Shown here: positions 1-5,145 of the stretch, one piece after another | How positions within the stretch are numbered: position 1 is the stretch's first letter | Layout of the letters: each line of letters opens with the position of its first letter | Source of the DNA: Chloroflexota bacterium | GTDB lineage: Bacteria > Chloroflexota > Limnocylindria > Limnocylindrales > CSP1-4 | Assembly: GCA_021789355.1 (NCBI GenBank) | Contig: JAJYJR010000341.1 | Coordinates: 1-6,502, forward strand | Reading direction: 5' to 3' | Length of the DNA stretch: 6,502 bases | Notes under the pieces: model-generated | Seen by the model: the letters and a program-made list of their open reading frames with translations, nothing else | The model's database searches: none | Told to the model about the DNA's origin: nothing | Translations under genes and position numbers: made by a program

Positions 1-45
1 CGGCCGGGCGAGCAGCAGCGCCGCGAGGGCGCCCGAGAGACTCAT
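1..45 (-). CDS. possible start of a secreted or membrane protein (partial, runs off the left edge)
   Basis: Only 15 codons are visible, reading leftward from an ATG at 45: MSLSGALAALLLARP. The run is hydrophobic and looks like the start of a signal peptide or membrane helix. The same frame stays open upstream to an ATG at 105, with an in-frame TAG at 111-109. That would add a charged 20-residue leader (MDDDDCVRGR...), so I prefer the start at 45. A TATAGT hexamer on the minus strand at 113-108 could be a -10 element; it would place the transcript start just below 105, which also favours the inner start. No product can be named. The call rests on the hydrophobic run and a plausible upstream region alone. 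Confidence 0.35.
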   Translation of the reverse strand, partial: MSLSGALAALLLARP

Positions 46-503
46 CGCCGGCTCAATCCTGAGAGCGACCGACGGTCGTCCACGAACGCAGTCGTCATCA
101 TCCATTGACTATACAGCTGATGTCTACGTCGATGCGCTCACCCCGTCGCCGCGCGGAAGTTCACGAAGCGCGCCGGCGAGCGCGCAGCCACGGCCTTCCG
201 ATGAGAGAGGCCGTGCCAGGCCATATGATCGATGAGGCGGCCATCGCAACCCGAGCGGGGGTTCGCGCCGGACGCGCGCTTGGCAACCCCCGGTCACCCT
301 GGCCCCGGACGGCGGCCCCCACCACCCATACGTCCCCTCTCGCTGGTAAACGGTCGTTCCTGACAGCACGACCTCGGCGTGGTGCTACGAGGGGACAAAG
401 GCGAGTGCCCGGGCGTGGCTCGAAGTGGCCTCGGTCGCCTACATGTTCATCCTGTTGCGCGTCGAGCCACCCTGACCCATTCAGGGGAGTGGCAGGATGA
501 TCG
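46..503. other. gene-free stretch, no convincing coding
   Basis: About 460 bases separate the left-edge start from the lipoprotein promoter. Frames are open on both strands, but their products are Arg/Pro-rich, without hydrophobic cores or recognisable motifs, as expected of shadows in GC-rich DNA. The only structure I see is a stem-loop at 189-215. If the left-edge gene and the lipoprotein operon are both real, this is the divergent regulatory region between them. Confidence 0.5.
189..215. repeat. 8-bp inverted repeat (stem-loop)
   Basis: CACGGCCT at 189-196 is matched by AGGCCGTG at 208-215, with an 11-base loop. No T-run follows on either strand, so this is not a typical terminator. It could be an operator or a structured leader. 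The role is unknown. Confidence 0.3.
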
Positions 504-529
504 GGAACCCGCGCGGGGTTCCGCGCGTC
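504..529 (+). promoter_or_regulatory. putative ECF-type promoter of the lipoprotein operon
   Basis: GGAAC at 504-508 is followed after 17 bases by CGTC at 526-529, the usual -35/-10 pattern of extracytoplasmic-function sigma factors. Transcription would start near 536-538, just before the GAGGAGG ribosome site (539-545) of the lipoprotein. The -35 box also forms a 7-bp inverted repeat (504-510 with 516-522), so it could instead be an operator or RNA hairpin. A similar motif precedes the sigma gene at 4420-4394. Confidence 0.4.
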
Positions 530-552
530 GGGGTGGGCGAGGAGGCAACCCC

Positions 553-972
553 ATGAAGCACCGCGCGGCTGCGATGGTGCTCGTCTCGGTGATCGCGGGC
601 GCCTGCGCGTCGCCGGTCGGTTCGCCGACCGCGCCATCGCCCTCCTCCGGCGCCTCGCCGTCGGGGACGCCCTACGCGCTGTATGTGGCGGACGTGGATG
701 GGCCCCCGATCGACCTCCTGATCGGGGGTCGGCTCGTGGCGCAGGTCGCCTGTTCCGGTTGCACGCTGCTGCGGGCGGGAAGCGGGGGCGTCCCGCAGTT
801 GCCCTGGTCGCTCGACGTGCGCCGGCAGGGCGGCGGCCTGCTCCAGCACTTCGAGGTCCTCGGTGGTGACGACTTGACGCTGCTGCTGCGGGGCGACAGC
901 GTGGCACTCGGGCAGTTCGGCTCGGCCGGCCCCTCGACGGCCCCGGGCGCCTGTGCCCGCTGGGGTTCGTAG
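553..972 (+). CDS. small secreted lipoprotein, function unknown
   Basis: The product has 139 residues. I chose the ATG at 553 because GAGGAGG sits at 539-545 with 7 bases of spacing, and because the protein then begins with a lipoprotein signal: Lys2/Arg4, a hydrophobic run at 8-17, and Cys18 in an IAGAC lipobox. The frame is open further upstream but would bury the signal. Residues 19-39 form a Ser/Pro/Gly linker typical of anchored exported proteins. Residues 41-125 look like a small beta-rich domain with a CSGC (Cys67, Cys70) pair, a PWSLDV segment near 84-89 and an LLRGDSVALGQF stretch near 111-122. I do not recognise a named family. It probably sits on the outer face of the membrane and is co-transcribed with the next gene, which starts 11 bases after its stop. 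A metal-binding or redox role for the CxxC pair is possible but unsupported. Confidence 0.8.
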   Translation: MKHRAAAMVLVSVIAGACASPVGSPTAPSPSSGASPSGTPYALYVADVDGPPIDLLIGGRLVAQVACSGCTLLRAGSGGVPQLPWSLDVRRQGGGLLQHFEVLGGDDLTLLLRGDSVALGQFGSAGPSTAPGACARWGS

Positions 973-983
973 GCGGTACCAGG

Positions 984-1439
984 ATGCTGAACGAGATGCG
1001 GAACGCGGCCCGCCGCAAGCTCCGGCGCGCCTGGCCGACGGCGCTCCTGCTCGTGGCCGTCCTCCTCGTCGTGGTTGCCGTCTCGACGGCCCAACAGGCC
1101 GCGCAGCCGCACATCCCGACCACGGTCAACTCCTGGATCCAGGGCACGGTTTCGGTCGGGCCACCGTGCCCGTCCCCCGCAACGGTCGCTCCGAGGTGCG
1201 TCTCCAAGCCGCTCGCGGGGGCGATCATCGAGCAGCGGTTCGGCCAATCCGGCGTCATTGACCGGACGACGAGCCAGGCGGACGGCAGCTACGAGTTCGT
1301 CGAACCCGGGGGCGGCACCTACACGATCGTCGGTGAAGCGGTCCCGGGCATCTCGGGCACCCCGGCGCCGGTCATGCTCACGGTCGCCGCCGGTTCAGGC
1401 GCACAGCTCGATCTGCGCTACACGACGACGAACCCCTGA
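984..1439 (+). CDS. membrane-anchored carboxypeptidase-regulatory-like (beta-sandwich) domain protein
   Basis: The product has 151 residues. Its N-terminus is strongly basic (residues 6-16), followed by a hydrophobic segment at 18-35 that acts as a signal anchor. The outside part (48-148) starts with a WIQGTV strand, has two cysteines (62 and 72) likely to form a disulfide, and carries the hallmark order of carboxypeptidase-regulatory/SpaA-like folds: KPLAGAII (75-82), then TSQADGSYEF (96-105), then GGGTYTIVGE (109-118). Such domains are structural or adhesive seven-strand sandwiches without catalytic residues. The ATG at 984 follows the lipoprotein stop by 11 bases and an AGGCGG at 971-976; ATG 996 is an alternative. 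The pair is probably one operon for surface-exposed proteins of unknown partner. Confidence 0.8.
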   Translation: MLNEMRNAARRKLRRAWPTALLLVAVLLVVVAVSTAQQAAQPHIPTTVNSWIQGTVSVGPPCPSPATVAPRCVSKPLAGAIIEQRFGQSGVIDRTTSQADGSYEFVEPGGGTYTIVGEAVPGISGTPAPVMLTVAAGSGAQLDLRYTTTNP

Positions 1440-1457
1440 CGCGGGCCGAGCACAGTT

Positions 1458-1471
1458 CCCCGCGGGGGTTT
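1458..1471 (+). terminator. weak possible terminator after the lipoprotein operon
   Basis: CCCC (1458-1461), a GCG loop and GGGG (1465-1468) are followed by TTT. The stem is only 4 bp, but it sits 19 bases after the stop at 1439 and between convergent genes, where a terminator is expected. Confidence 0.25.
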
Positions 1472-1504
1472 CGCGGCGTTCGCCAGTCCGCCGGCGCGCG
1501 CCGA

Positions 1505-1744
1505 TCAGAGGTTCCGGGGCGATCGGCTCCGGGCGAGTCGGAGGAGCAGCGTCCCGCACCCGAACCCGAGGCCGCCAAAGACGCCTGCCGCCCAGGCCCC
1601 GGCCACGCCGCCGATCGCCAGCGCCACCAGGCTCATCGCGCCTTGCGGCGGTCCGGTGAGCAGCATGGCCAGCGCCCACACCATGCCCCCCGCGAAGGCG
1701 CCGACGAACATGGCGAACCAGGCGTCCGCCACCGGTGCGAGCAC
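1505..1744 (-). CDS. possible small two-helix membrane protein
   Basis: The product has 79 residues. Residues 10-31 and 36-67 are strongly hydrophobic and rich in Gly and Ala, giving two predicted membrane helices separated by a short TGPPQG turn. The C-terminus is basic (LARSRSPRNL), which suggests a cytoplasmic tail by the positive-inside rule. The other frames here give Arg/Pro-rich products, so this frame is the most protein-like. The start is uncertain: an in-frame TGA at 1756-1754 caps the frame, and the first candidate is a GTG at 1744 with GAGG only 1-2 bases upstream. GTG 1732 and ATG 1711 are alternatives. It converges on the plus-strand operon that ends at 1439. No family is recognised; it resembles generic small integral membrane proteins. 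Confidence 0.5.
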   Translation of the reverse strand: MLAPVADAWFAMFVGAFAGGMVWALAMLLTGPPQGAMSLVALAIGGVAGAWAAGVFGGLGFGCGTLLLRLARSRSPRNL

Positions 1745-1749
1745 GCCTC

Positions 1750-1770
1750 GGGCTCAGGGGGCGTGAGCCC
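1750..1770. repeat. 7-bp perfect inverted repeat just upstream of the small membrane gene
   Basis: GGGCTCA (1750-1756) pairs with TGAGCCC (1764-1770) across a 7-base loop. On the minus strand the stem lies immediately before the GAGG and GTG start of the 1505-1744 frame, so it could control initiation or act as an operator. No T-run follows it, so a simple terminator is less likely. Confidence 0.4.
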
Positions 1771-1781
1771 TTCCAAAGTGA

Positions 1782-1805
1782 TTGCACACGCGGTTGCGTG
1801 CGCAA
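1782..1805. repeat. 10-bp inverted repeat with one mismatch
   Basis: TTGCACACGC (1782-1791) pairs with GCGTGCGCAA (1796-1805) around a GGTT loop, with a single A-C mismatch at 1786/1801. It lies 11 bases from the neighbouring stem at 1750-1770, between the end of the sigma operon and the small membrane gene. It may be a late terminator of the minus operon or a dimeric regulator site. Confidence 0.4.
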
Positions 1806-1910
1806 CAAGCACCCGCAGCGCGCGGCAGCGGCATCTTCCGCCGGACCGTCCGCTCGCGTTGGCGCGCGTGGAGGGCCGTGGGGGAACGTGTCAGACGCAA
1901 TGCCGAAGTA

Positions 1911-1924
1911 GCACGCTGTCGTGC
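1911..1924 (-). terminator. weak hairpin right after the propeller gene
   Basis: GCACG (1911-1915) and CGTGC (1920-1924) form a 5-bp stem with a CTGT loop, beginning 5 bases beyond the stop codon at 1932-1930 in the minus direction. There is no U-tract, so termination is only suggested by position. Confidence 0.3.
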
Positions 1925-1929
1925 AGCGC

Positions 1930-3822
1930 TCAGCGCACGTCGTAGAGCCGGAGCCCCGTTGCAGTCGGGTTCACGATGAACAGGGTGTAGCCCGCGTTGT
2001 TCCCCGCCAGCCCCGGATAGGTGACCTCGACGAGTACGGCGTGGGCGAGGTCGATCGAGGCGCCATAGGTCGTCGCGAGCCAGTTCGTGATCGGGCCAGC
2101 GTCAGACGGCTGTGCGGTGACCGCGTAGCGGCCGGCGACGCTCTGGAAGAACGCGCGCTGGTCGTACGTGAAGCTGGCCAGCGAGCCGAAGTGCGTCTGG
2201 GCTTCGCGCCCGAGCATCGCATAGGCGGCCGCGTAGTCGCCGCGCACGAGATCCGCCGTGTAGTTCGTGACCGCCTGCTTGGCCGCCGCCACGTCGGCCG
2301 GCGAGGGGGTCTGGGCGGGCGGGGTCGGCGCCACGGTTGCGCTCGGCGACGGTGCGACCGCCGTCGCATGCCAGACCGGCGTCCCGGTGGTGTCACCGGA
2401 CCCCCAGCCGGTCGCTACCAAGCCATCCGGCACGAGGAACACCTGGCGCAACCAGCGGCCGGTCTGCTGCGGCACCGTGTTCGCGGGATCCGTGGCCGTC
2501 GCGCCGGACAGCGCGAGTTCGCGCCAGTCGGTGCCGTTCGTCGAGACCCAGTAGGAGAGAAGGGGCTGGCTCGTATCGGTGACGGCGACGATGCGCGTGC
2601 CGTCGTCCGCGAGCGTGTAGGACGGCAGGCTGGCCGCACCGGGTGCCGGCGATGGAGTGCCGGACACGCTGGCGGCAATCGGCACCCAAATCCGCCCGTC
2701 GGGCGAGGTCCAGGCCGCCGAGTCCCGGCCATCGCTCGTGGCGCCGACGGCGACGAGCCCCTCGCTGCCGACGTAGATCATGGCCAGATTCGATCCGCCA
2801 CCGCCCGGGCCTTCCACGCTCGCCTTGGTCCAGGTCCGCCCGTCGGCCGACCACCACGCCGCCGCGGTCGTCGGGACGGTCGATGCCGGTCCCCCCGTCA
2901 CGCTCACCTGCTGGTTGCCCGTGCCGCCCCCCACTACGTAGCCCGGCCCGGCGGCGCGGACGGTCGAGAGATGGGCGTCGGCGAACGCCGTGCCAAGCGC
3001 CAGGCGTGTCCAGGTCGCACCGGTGTCCGAGACCCAGATGGCCGGTGCGTTCCAGCCGGTGTCGCCGACCGCGACCAGGCCCGCCGGACCGTCGGTGATC
3101 GCGCTGATGGTTGCCCCGGCGAACGGGGACGCGTCCGCGATGGGAGTCCAGGTGACCCCGTCGGGCGAGGTCCAGAGCATGAGCGGCGCCGGGCTGCACG
3201 TCGCCGCAGCTCCCTGGCCCTGGCAGGCCCGCTGCCCGTCCGCGCCCCACGCCACGAGGCCGTCTCGTGCGACCACGAGCACGACCATCTCCGCGCCTGC
3301 GAACTGCGGCCCGGCGCGCCCGAGCCTGGTCCACGTACTTCCGTCCGCCGAGCGCCAGACGGCTGCCTCCACCACGGTCCCCGACACGGCCTCGCCCGCC
3401 GCGTAGAGCGCGCCGTCGAACGACACCATGCTCGTGACGAACGACGCGTCGCTGATGCCCAGGGGGGCCGACCAGCGCAGGCCGCTCCAGGGGCCGCTGA
3501 CTGCGCCGATGCCCGGCGGCTCGGAGGGCTGCGGCGATCCGGCGCTGGGAGCCCGGGTCGCGAGCGGCGCCTTCGTCCCCGGCACCGTCCCGATCTGCGC
3601 CGGTGGGCGAGTCACCACGAGGAATCCGGCCGCGACGACGATCACGGCCGCGGCCGCGAGTGCCGAGACGAGCCGCAGTCCGAAGCGGTCGACGAGCCGG
3701 CGCGACCGCGCACCGTCGGCCGGGATCCGCCGGACGCTCGCGCGCAGCGCCTCGGGCACGTCGCCGGGCGCTCGCCGCAGGAGCGCGTCGCGCACCGCGC
3801 GCTCGAAGCGCTCGTCGTTCAT
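1930..3822 (-). CDS. single-pass membrane protein with Asp-box propeller and NTF2-like tail; likely anti-sigma/sensor partner
   Basis: The product has 630 residues. The ATG at 3822 overlaps the sigma stop as ATGA; the same frame is open to 4422, but that part is a shadow of the sigma gene. Residues 1-47 are a basic, charged cytoplasmic tail, 49-71 a membrane helix, and 72-107 a Pro/Ser linker. Residues 110-488 carry repeated units in which a GLVAVG-type strand precedes an Asp-box variant (S-x-D-G-x-T-W): S158-W164, S219-W225, S265-W271, S325-W331, S373-W379 and S427-W433. A seventh, degenerate unit is at 466-486, so a seven-bladed propeller is plausible. Cys200 and Cys209 may be disulfide-bonded. 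After a Pro/Thr linker, 508-630 resembles an NTF2-like (cystatin-like) fold. Databases may call such proteins exo-alpha-sialidase, but I see no sialidase catalytic set. The tail lacks the HxxxCxxC zinc motif of classical anti-sigma factors, so that role is inferred from operon position and topology. Confidence 0.9.
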   Translation of the reverse strand: MNDERFERAVRDALLRRAPGDVPEALRASVRRIPADGARSRRLVDRFGLRLVSALAAAAVIVVAAGFLVVTRPPAQIGTVPGTKAPLATRAPSAGSPQPSEPPGIGAVSGPWSGLRWSAPLGISDASFVTSMVSFDGALYAAGEAVSGTVVEAAVWRSADGSTWTRLGRAGPQFAGAEMVVLVVARDGLVAWGADGQRACQGQGAAATCSPAPLMLWTSPDGVTWTPIADASPFAGATISAITDGPAGLVAVGDTGWNAPAIWVSDTGATWTRLALGTAFADAHLSTVRAAGPGYVVGGGTGNQQVSVTGGPASTVPTTAAAWWSADGRTWTKASVEGPGGGGSNLAMIYVGSEGLVAVGATSDGRDSAAWTSPDGRIWVPIAASVSGTPSPAPGAASLPSYTLADDGTRIVAVTDTSQPLLSYWVSTNGTDWRELALSGATATDPANTVPQQTGRWLRQVFLVPDGLVATGWGSGDTTGTPVWHATAVAPSPSATVAPTPPAQTPSPADVAAAKQAVTNYTADLVRGDYAAAYAMLGREAQTHFGSLASFTYDQRAFFQSVAGRYAVTAQPSDAGPITNWLATTYGASIDLAHAVLVEVTYPGLAGNNAGYTLFIVNPTATGLRLYDVR

Positions 3823-4385
3823 CGCGCCACCCCCGCGGCCCGCTCGGCCGCCTCGTAGCTCGCCCGCAGGGCTGACAGCCCGCGGTGCAGGCGGCTCTTC
3901 ACGGTTCCCTCGGGCAGGCCCGTGCGGGCCGCGATGTCGGGTACGCTCAGGTCCTCGACGAACCGCAGCGCGAGCACGAGACGCTGGTCGGCCGGGAGGT
4001 CGGCGAGCGCGCGGTCCAGCGCGTCGCGCTCGGCGGTGCCCGCGAATAGATCCTGGGCAGGCGGGTCGGGCGGATCCGGCAGGGCGACCGGCAGCAGCCG
4101 GCGGCGGCGCGAGCGGTCCCGGCACTGGTTCACGAGGATCCGGTCGAACCAGGCGTCGAAGCGGCCCGGATCGCGCAGCTCGTCCCAGTGGCGCCACGCC
4201 TGCAGCGCCGCGTCGTGCACGGCGTCCTGCGCCTCCGATGGATCCCCGAGCACGATGCCGGCGAGCCGGTAGGCGCGCGTCAGTCGCGCGGCGGTCAGGC
4301 GCTCGAACGCCTCCGCCGCCGTCCGCGTTCCCCCGGACGTGTCGTCCACCAGCCCGACCCTCTCCAGTTCCCCCGCCCCGATCAT
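3819..4385 (-). CDS. ECF (group IV) RNA polymerase sigma factor
   Basis: The product has 188 residues, the usual length. Region 2 lies at about 25-92 (AFERLTAARLTRAYRLAG..., then the QDAVHDAALQAW helix and DAWFDRILVNQCRD), which binds core polymerase and the -10 element. A Pro-rich linker spans 100-112. Region 4 lies at about 118-176, with LPADQRLVLALRFVEDLSV and a helix-turn-helix IAARTGLPEGTVKSRLHRGL that reads the -35 element. It directs transcription of a stress or envelope regulon. It is translationally coupled to the membrane propeller protein by a 4-base overlap, the standard arrangement for a sigma factor and its controlling partner. For the start, ATG 4385 is preceded by GGAAG only 2 bases away and by a possible ECF promoter that would give a leaderless message. 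GTG 4349, with GAGAGG 9 bases upstream, is an alternative that would trim 12 residues outside region 2. Confidence 0.95.
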   Translation of the reverse strand: MIGAGELERVGLVDDTSGGTRTAAEAFERLTAARLTRAYRLAGIVLGDPSEAQDAVHDAALQAWRHWDELRDPGRFDAWFDRILVNQCRDRSRRRRLLPVALPDPPDPPAQDLFAGTAERDALDRALADLPADQRLVLALRFVEDLSVPDIAARTGLPEGTVKSRLHRGLSALRASYEAAERAAGVAR

Positions 4386-4393
4386 GTCTTCCA

Positions 4394-4420
4394 GACGAAC
4401 GAGACCAGGCCAATCGTTCC
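4394..4420 (-). promoter_or_regulatory. putative autoregulated ECF promoter of the sigma operon
   Basis: On the minus strand GGAAC (4420-4416) is followed after 18 bases by CGTC (4397-4394), and 8 bases later comes the ATG at 4385. Transcription would begin at or next to the A of the ATG, giving a leaderless mRNA. ECF sigma genes commonly transcribe themselves from such sites. The 18-base spacing is at the long end, and a CGTT at 14 bases is also present, so the exact -10 is uncertain. Confidence 0.4.
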
Positions 4421-4673
4421 ATCTTCGTCAGTCGGCGCTTCGATCGTCGTGCCAGCCTGGGCTGATCGGCTCACCTTGTCCAGGTGGACCGAGGTTCGTC
4501 AGGTTGGTTGTGGCCGCAACTGCCCCACAGTTAGAACACCCCGATCCAACCGCCGTCCAACCTCGTCTGACGCCTGCGATGGTCGCGCGGCACGGCTCCA
4601 ACCAGTGTCGTGTGTCTTCTCCCACGTATTCACGGTCTCGTGCGCACCTCGGGAAATCAGGGCCGCCGGGCAT
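4421..4673. other. gene-free divergent region between the sigma operon and the xis/int module
   Basis: About 320 bases separate the two divergent starts. No frame gives a protein-like product. The stretch is visibly less GC-rich than the genes around it. It contains a 12-bp palindrome GTCCAGGTGGAC (4478-4489) and a small AACTG/CAGTT inverted repeat (4518-4532). Either could be a regulator site, for example for the excisionase-like protein, but nothing proves it. Confidence 0.45.
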
Positions 4674-4701
4674 CGGACAGCGGGGCGCGGATCTGTGTTA
4701 T
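4674..4701 (+). promoter_or_regulatory. possible housekeeping-type promoter of the xis/int module
   Basis: CGGACA (4674-4679) and TGTTAT (4696-4701) each match 4 of 6 bases of the -35 and -10 consensus, with 16 bases between. The -10 ends 6 bases before the ATG at 4708. The GAGG at 4703-4706 is only one base from that ATG, too close for a good ribosome site, so a leaderless message would make sense. Confidence 0.25.
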
Positions 4702-4707
4702 TGAGGT

Positions 4708-5145
4708 ATGAGCGCAGAGTTACTCACGATCCCCGGGGTCGCGGAGCGCCTCGGTGTGGCCGAGGGAACTGTGCGCGCGCTGATCCATCGGCGGGAGATC
4801 GCCGTCGTCCGCGTCGGTCGTCTCCACCGCGTCCTGCTGCGGGATCTCGACGCCTACGTAATGCGTCATCGGTATCCTGCGGACCATGAGCATGAGCATG
4901 AGCACGAGGCGGACCCCGGCGACGCACTCGAACACGGAACGTCCGCCGCTGCGCCGGCTGCCGGGCGTCGTGTGGCGAGCCTCCGAGGGCCGCTGGATGG
5001 CGCGGCTCCAGGTGGGAGGGAACCGGCACGCGGAATACGGCCGGACGGAGGAGGAGGCACGGGCGGCGTGGCTGGCCTGGTACTACGGCGCCCCCCGCAC
5101 GACTCGCTCGCGGGCGTCGAGGACCTTCGCGCGCTCCGGGTCTGA
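4708..5145 (+). CDS. excisionase-family (MerR-like winged HTH) DNA-binding protein
   Basis: The product has 145 residues. Residues 6-51 match the excisionase HTH family: LTIPGVAERLGVAEGTVRAL (helix-turn-helix), then HRREIAVVRVGRLHRVLLRDLDAYV (wing and the typical closing helix). Such proteins bend att DNA and steer integrase toward excision; some also act as repressors. Family members usually end near 60-70 residues. Here the frame runs on through a HEHEHEHE stretch (60-67) and a Gly/Pro/Arg-rich tail overprinting 260 bases of the integrase gene. The tail has no recognisable fold and may be a passive by-product of an absent stop codon. The ATG at 4708 is the only good start before the HTH. 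The overlap means xis and int must be made from one message. The domain is clear; the real C-terminal end of the protein is less so. Confidence 0.8.
   Translation: MSAELLTIPGVAERLGVAEGTVRALIHRREIAVVRVGRLHRVLLRDLDAYVMRHRYPADHEHEHEHEADPGDALEHGTSAAAPAAGRRVASLRGPLDGAAPGGREPARGIRPDGGGGTGGVAGLVLRRPPHDSLAGVEDLRALRV
4885..4908 (+). repeat. hexanucleotide tandem repeat at the integrase start
   Basis: CATGAG is repeated three times (4885-4902), with a fourth diverged copy, CACGAG (4903-4908). It gives Met-Ser three times at the integrase start, hence three in-frame ATGs at 4886, 4892 and 4898. In the excisionase frame it gives His-Glu four times. A 6-bp unit can expand or contract without shifting either frame. 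Confidence 0.8.

Noticed and set aside
105..500. 131-codon plus-strand frame in the left gene-free region
   Set aside because: No ribosome site, no motif, Arg/Pro-rich composition; not distinguishable from a chance frame.
161..1258. 365-codon minus-strand frame opposite the lipoprotein operon
   Set aside because: Low-complexity Arg/Pro/Ala product; the plus strand carries a lipobox protein and an anchored beta-sandwich protein with good starts.
2387..2395. GTGGTGTCA, 9 of 10 bases of the arm-type repeat
   Set aside because: A single copy inside the propeller gene, explained by its codons, with no partner repeats nearby.
1921..3858. Long 645-codon plus-strand frame opposite the propeller gene
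   Set aside because: The product is Arg/Gly-rich with no hydrophobic core. The opposite strand encodes clear repeated domains, so this is a shadow caused by GC-rich codons.
4306..4331. Another GGAAC-N17-CGTT match on the minus strand
   Set aside because: It lies inside the sigma coding region with no gene start at a suitable distance. It shows that such motifs also arise by chance here, which lowers confidence in the two promoter calls.
3823..4422. 200-codon upstream extension of the propeller protein frame
   Set aside because: It lies antisense-free but out of frame over the sigma gene, is Arg/Gly/Pro-rich without a fold, and the ATG overlapping the sigma stop is the natural start.
4339..4704. 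Open frames on both strands in the gap between the sigma and xis genes
   Set aside because: Their products show no motif or hydrophobic pattern, and the region is where divergent promoters are expected.
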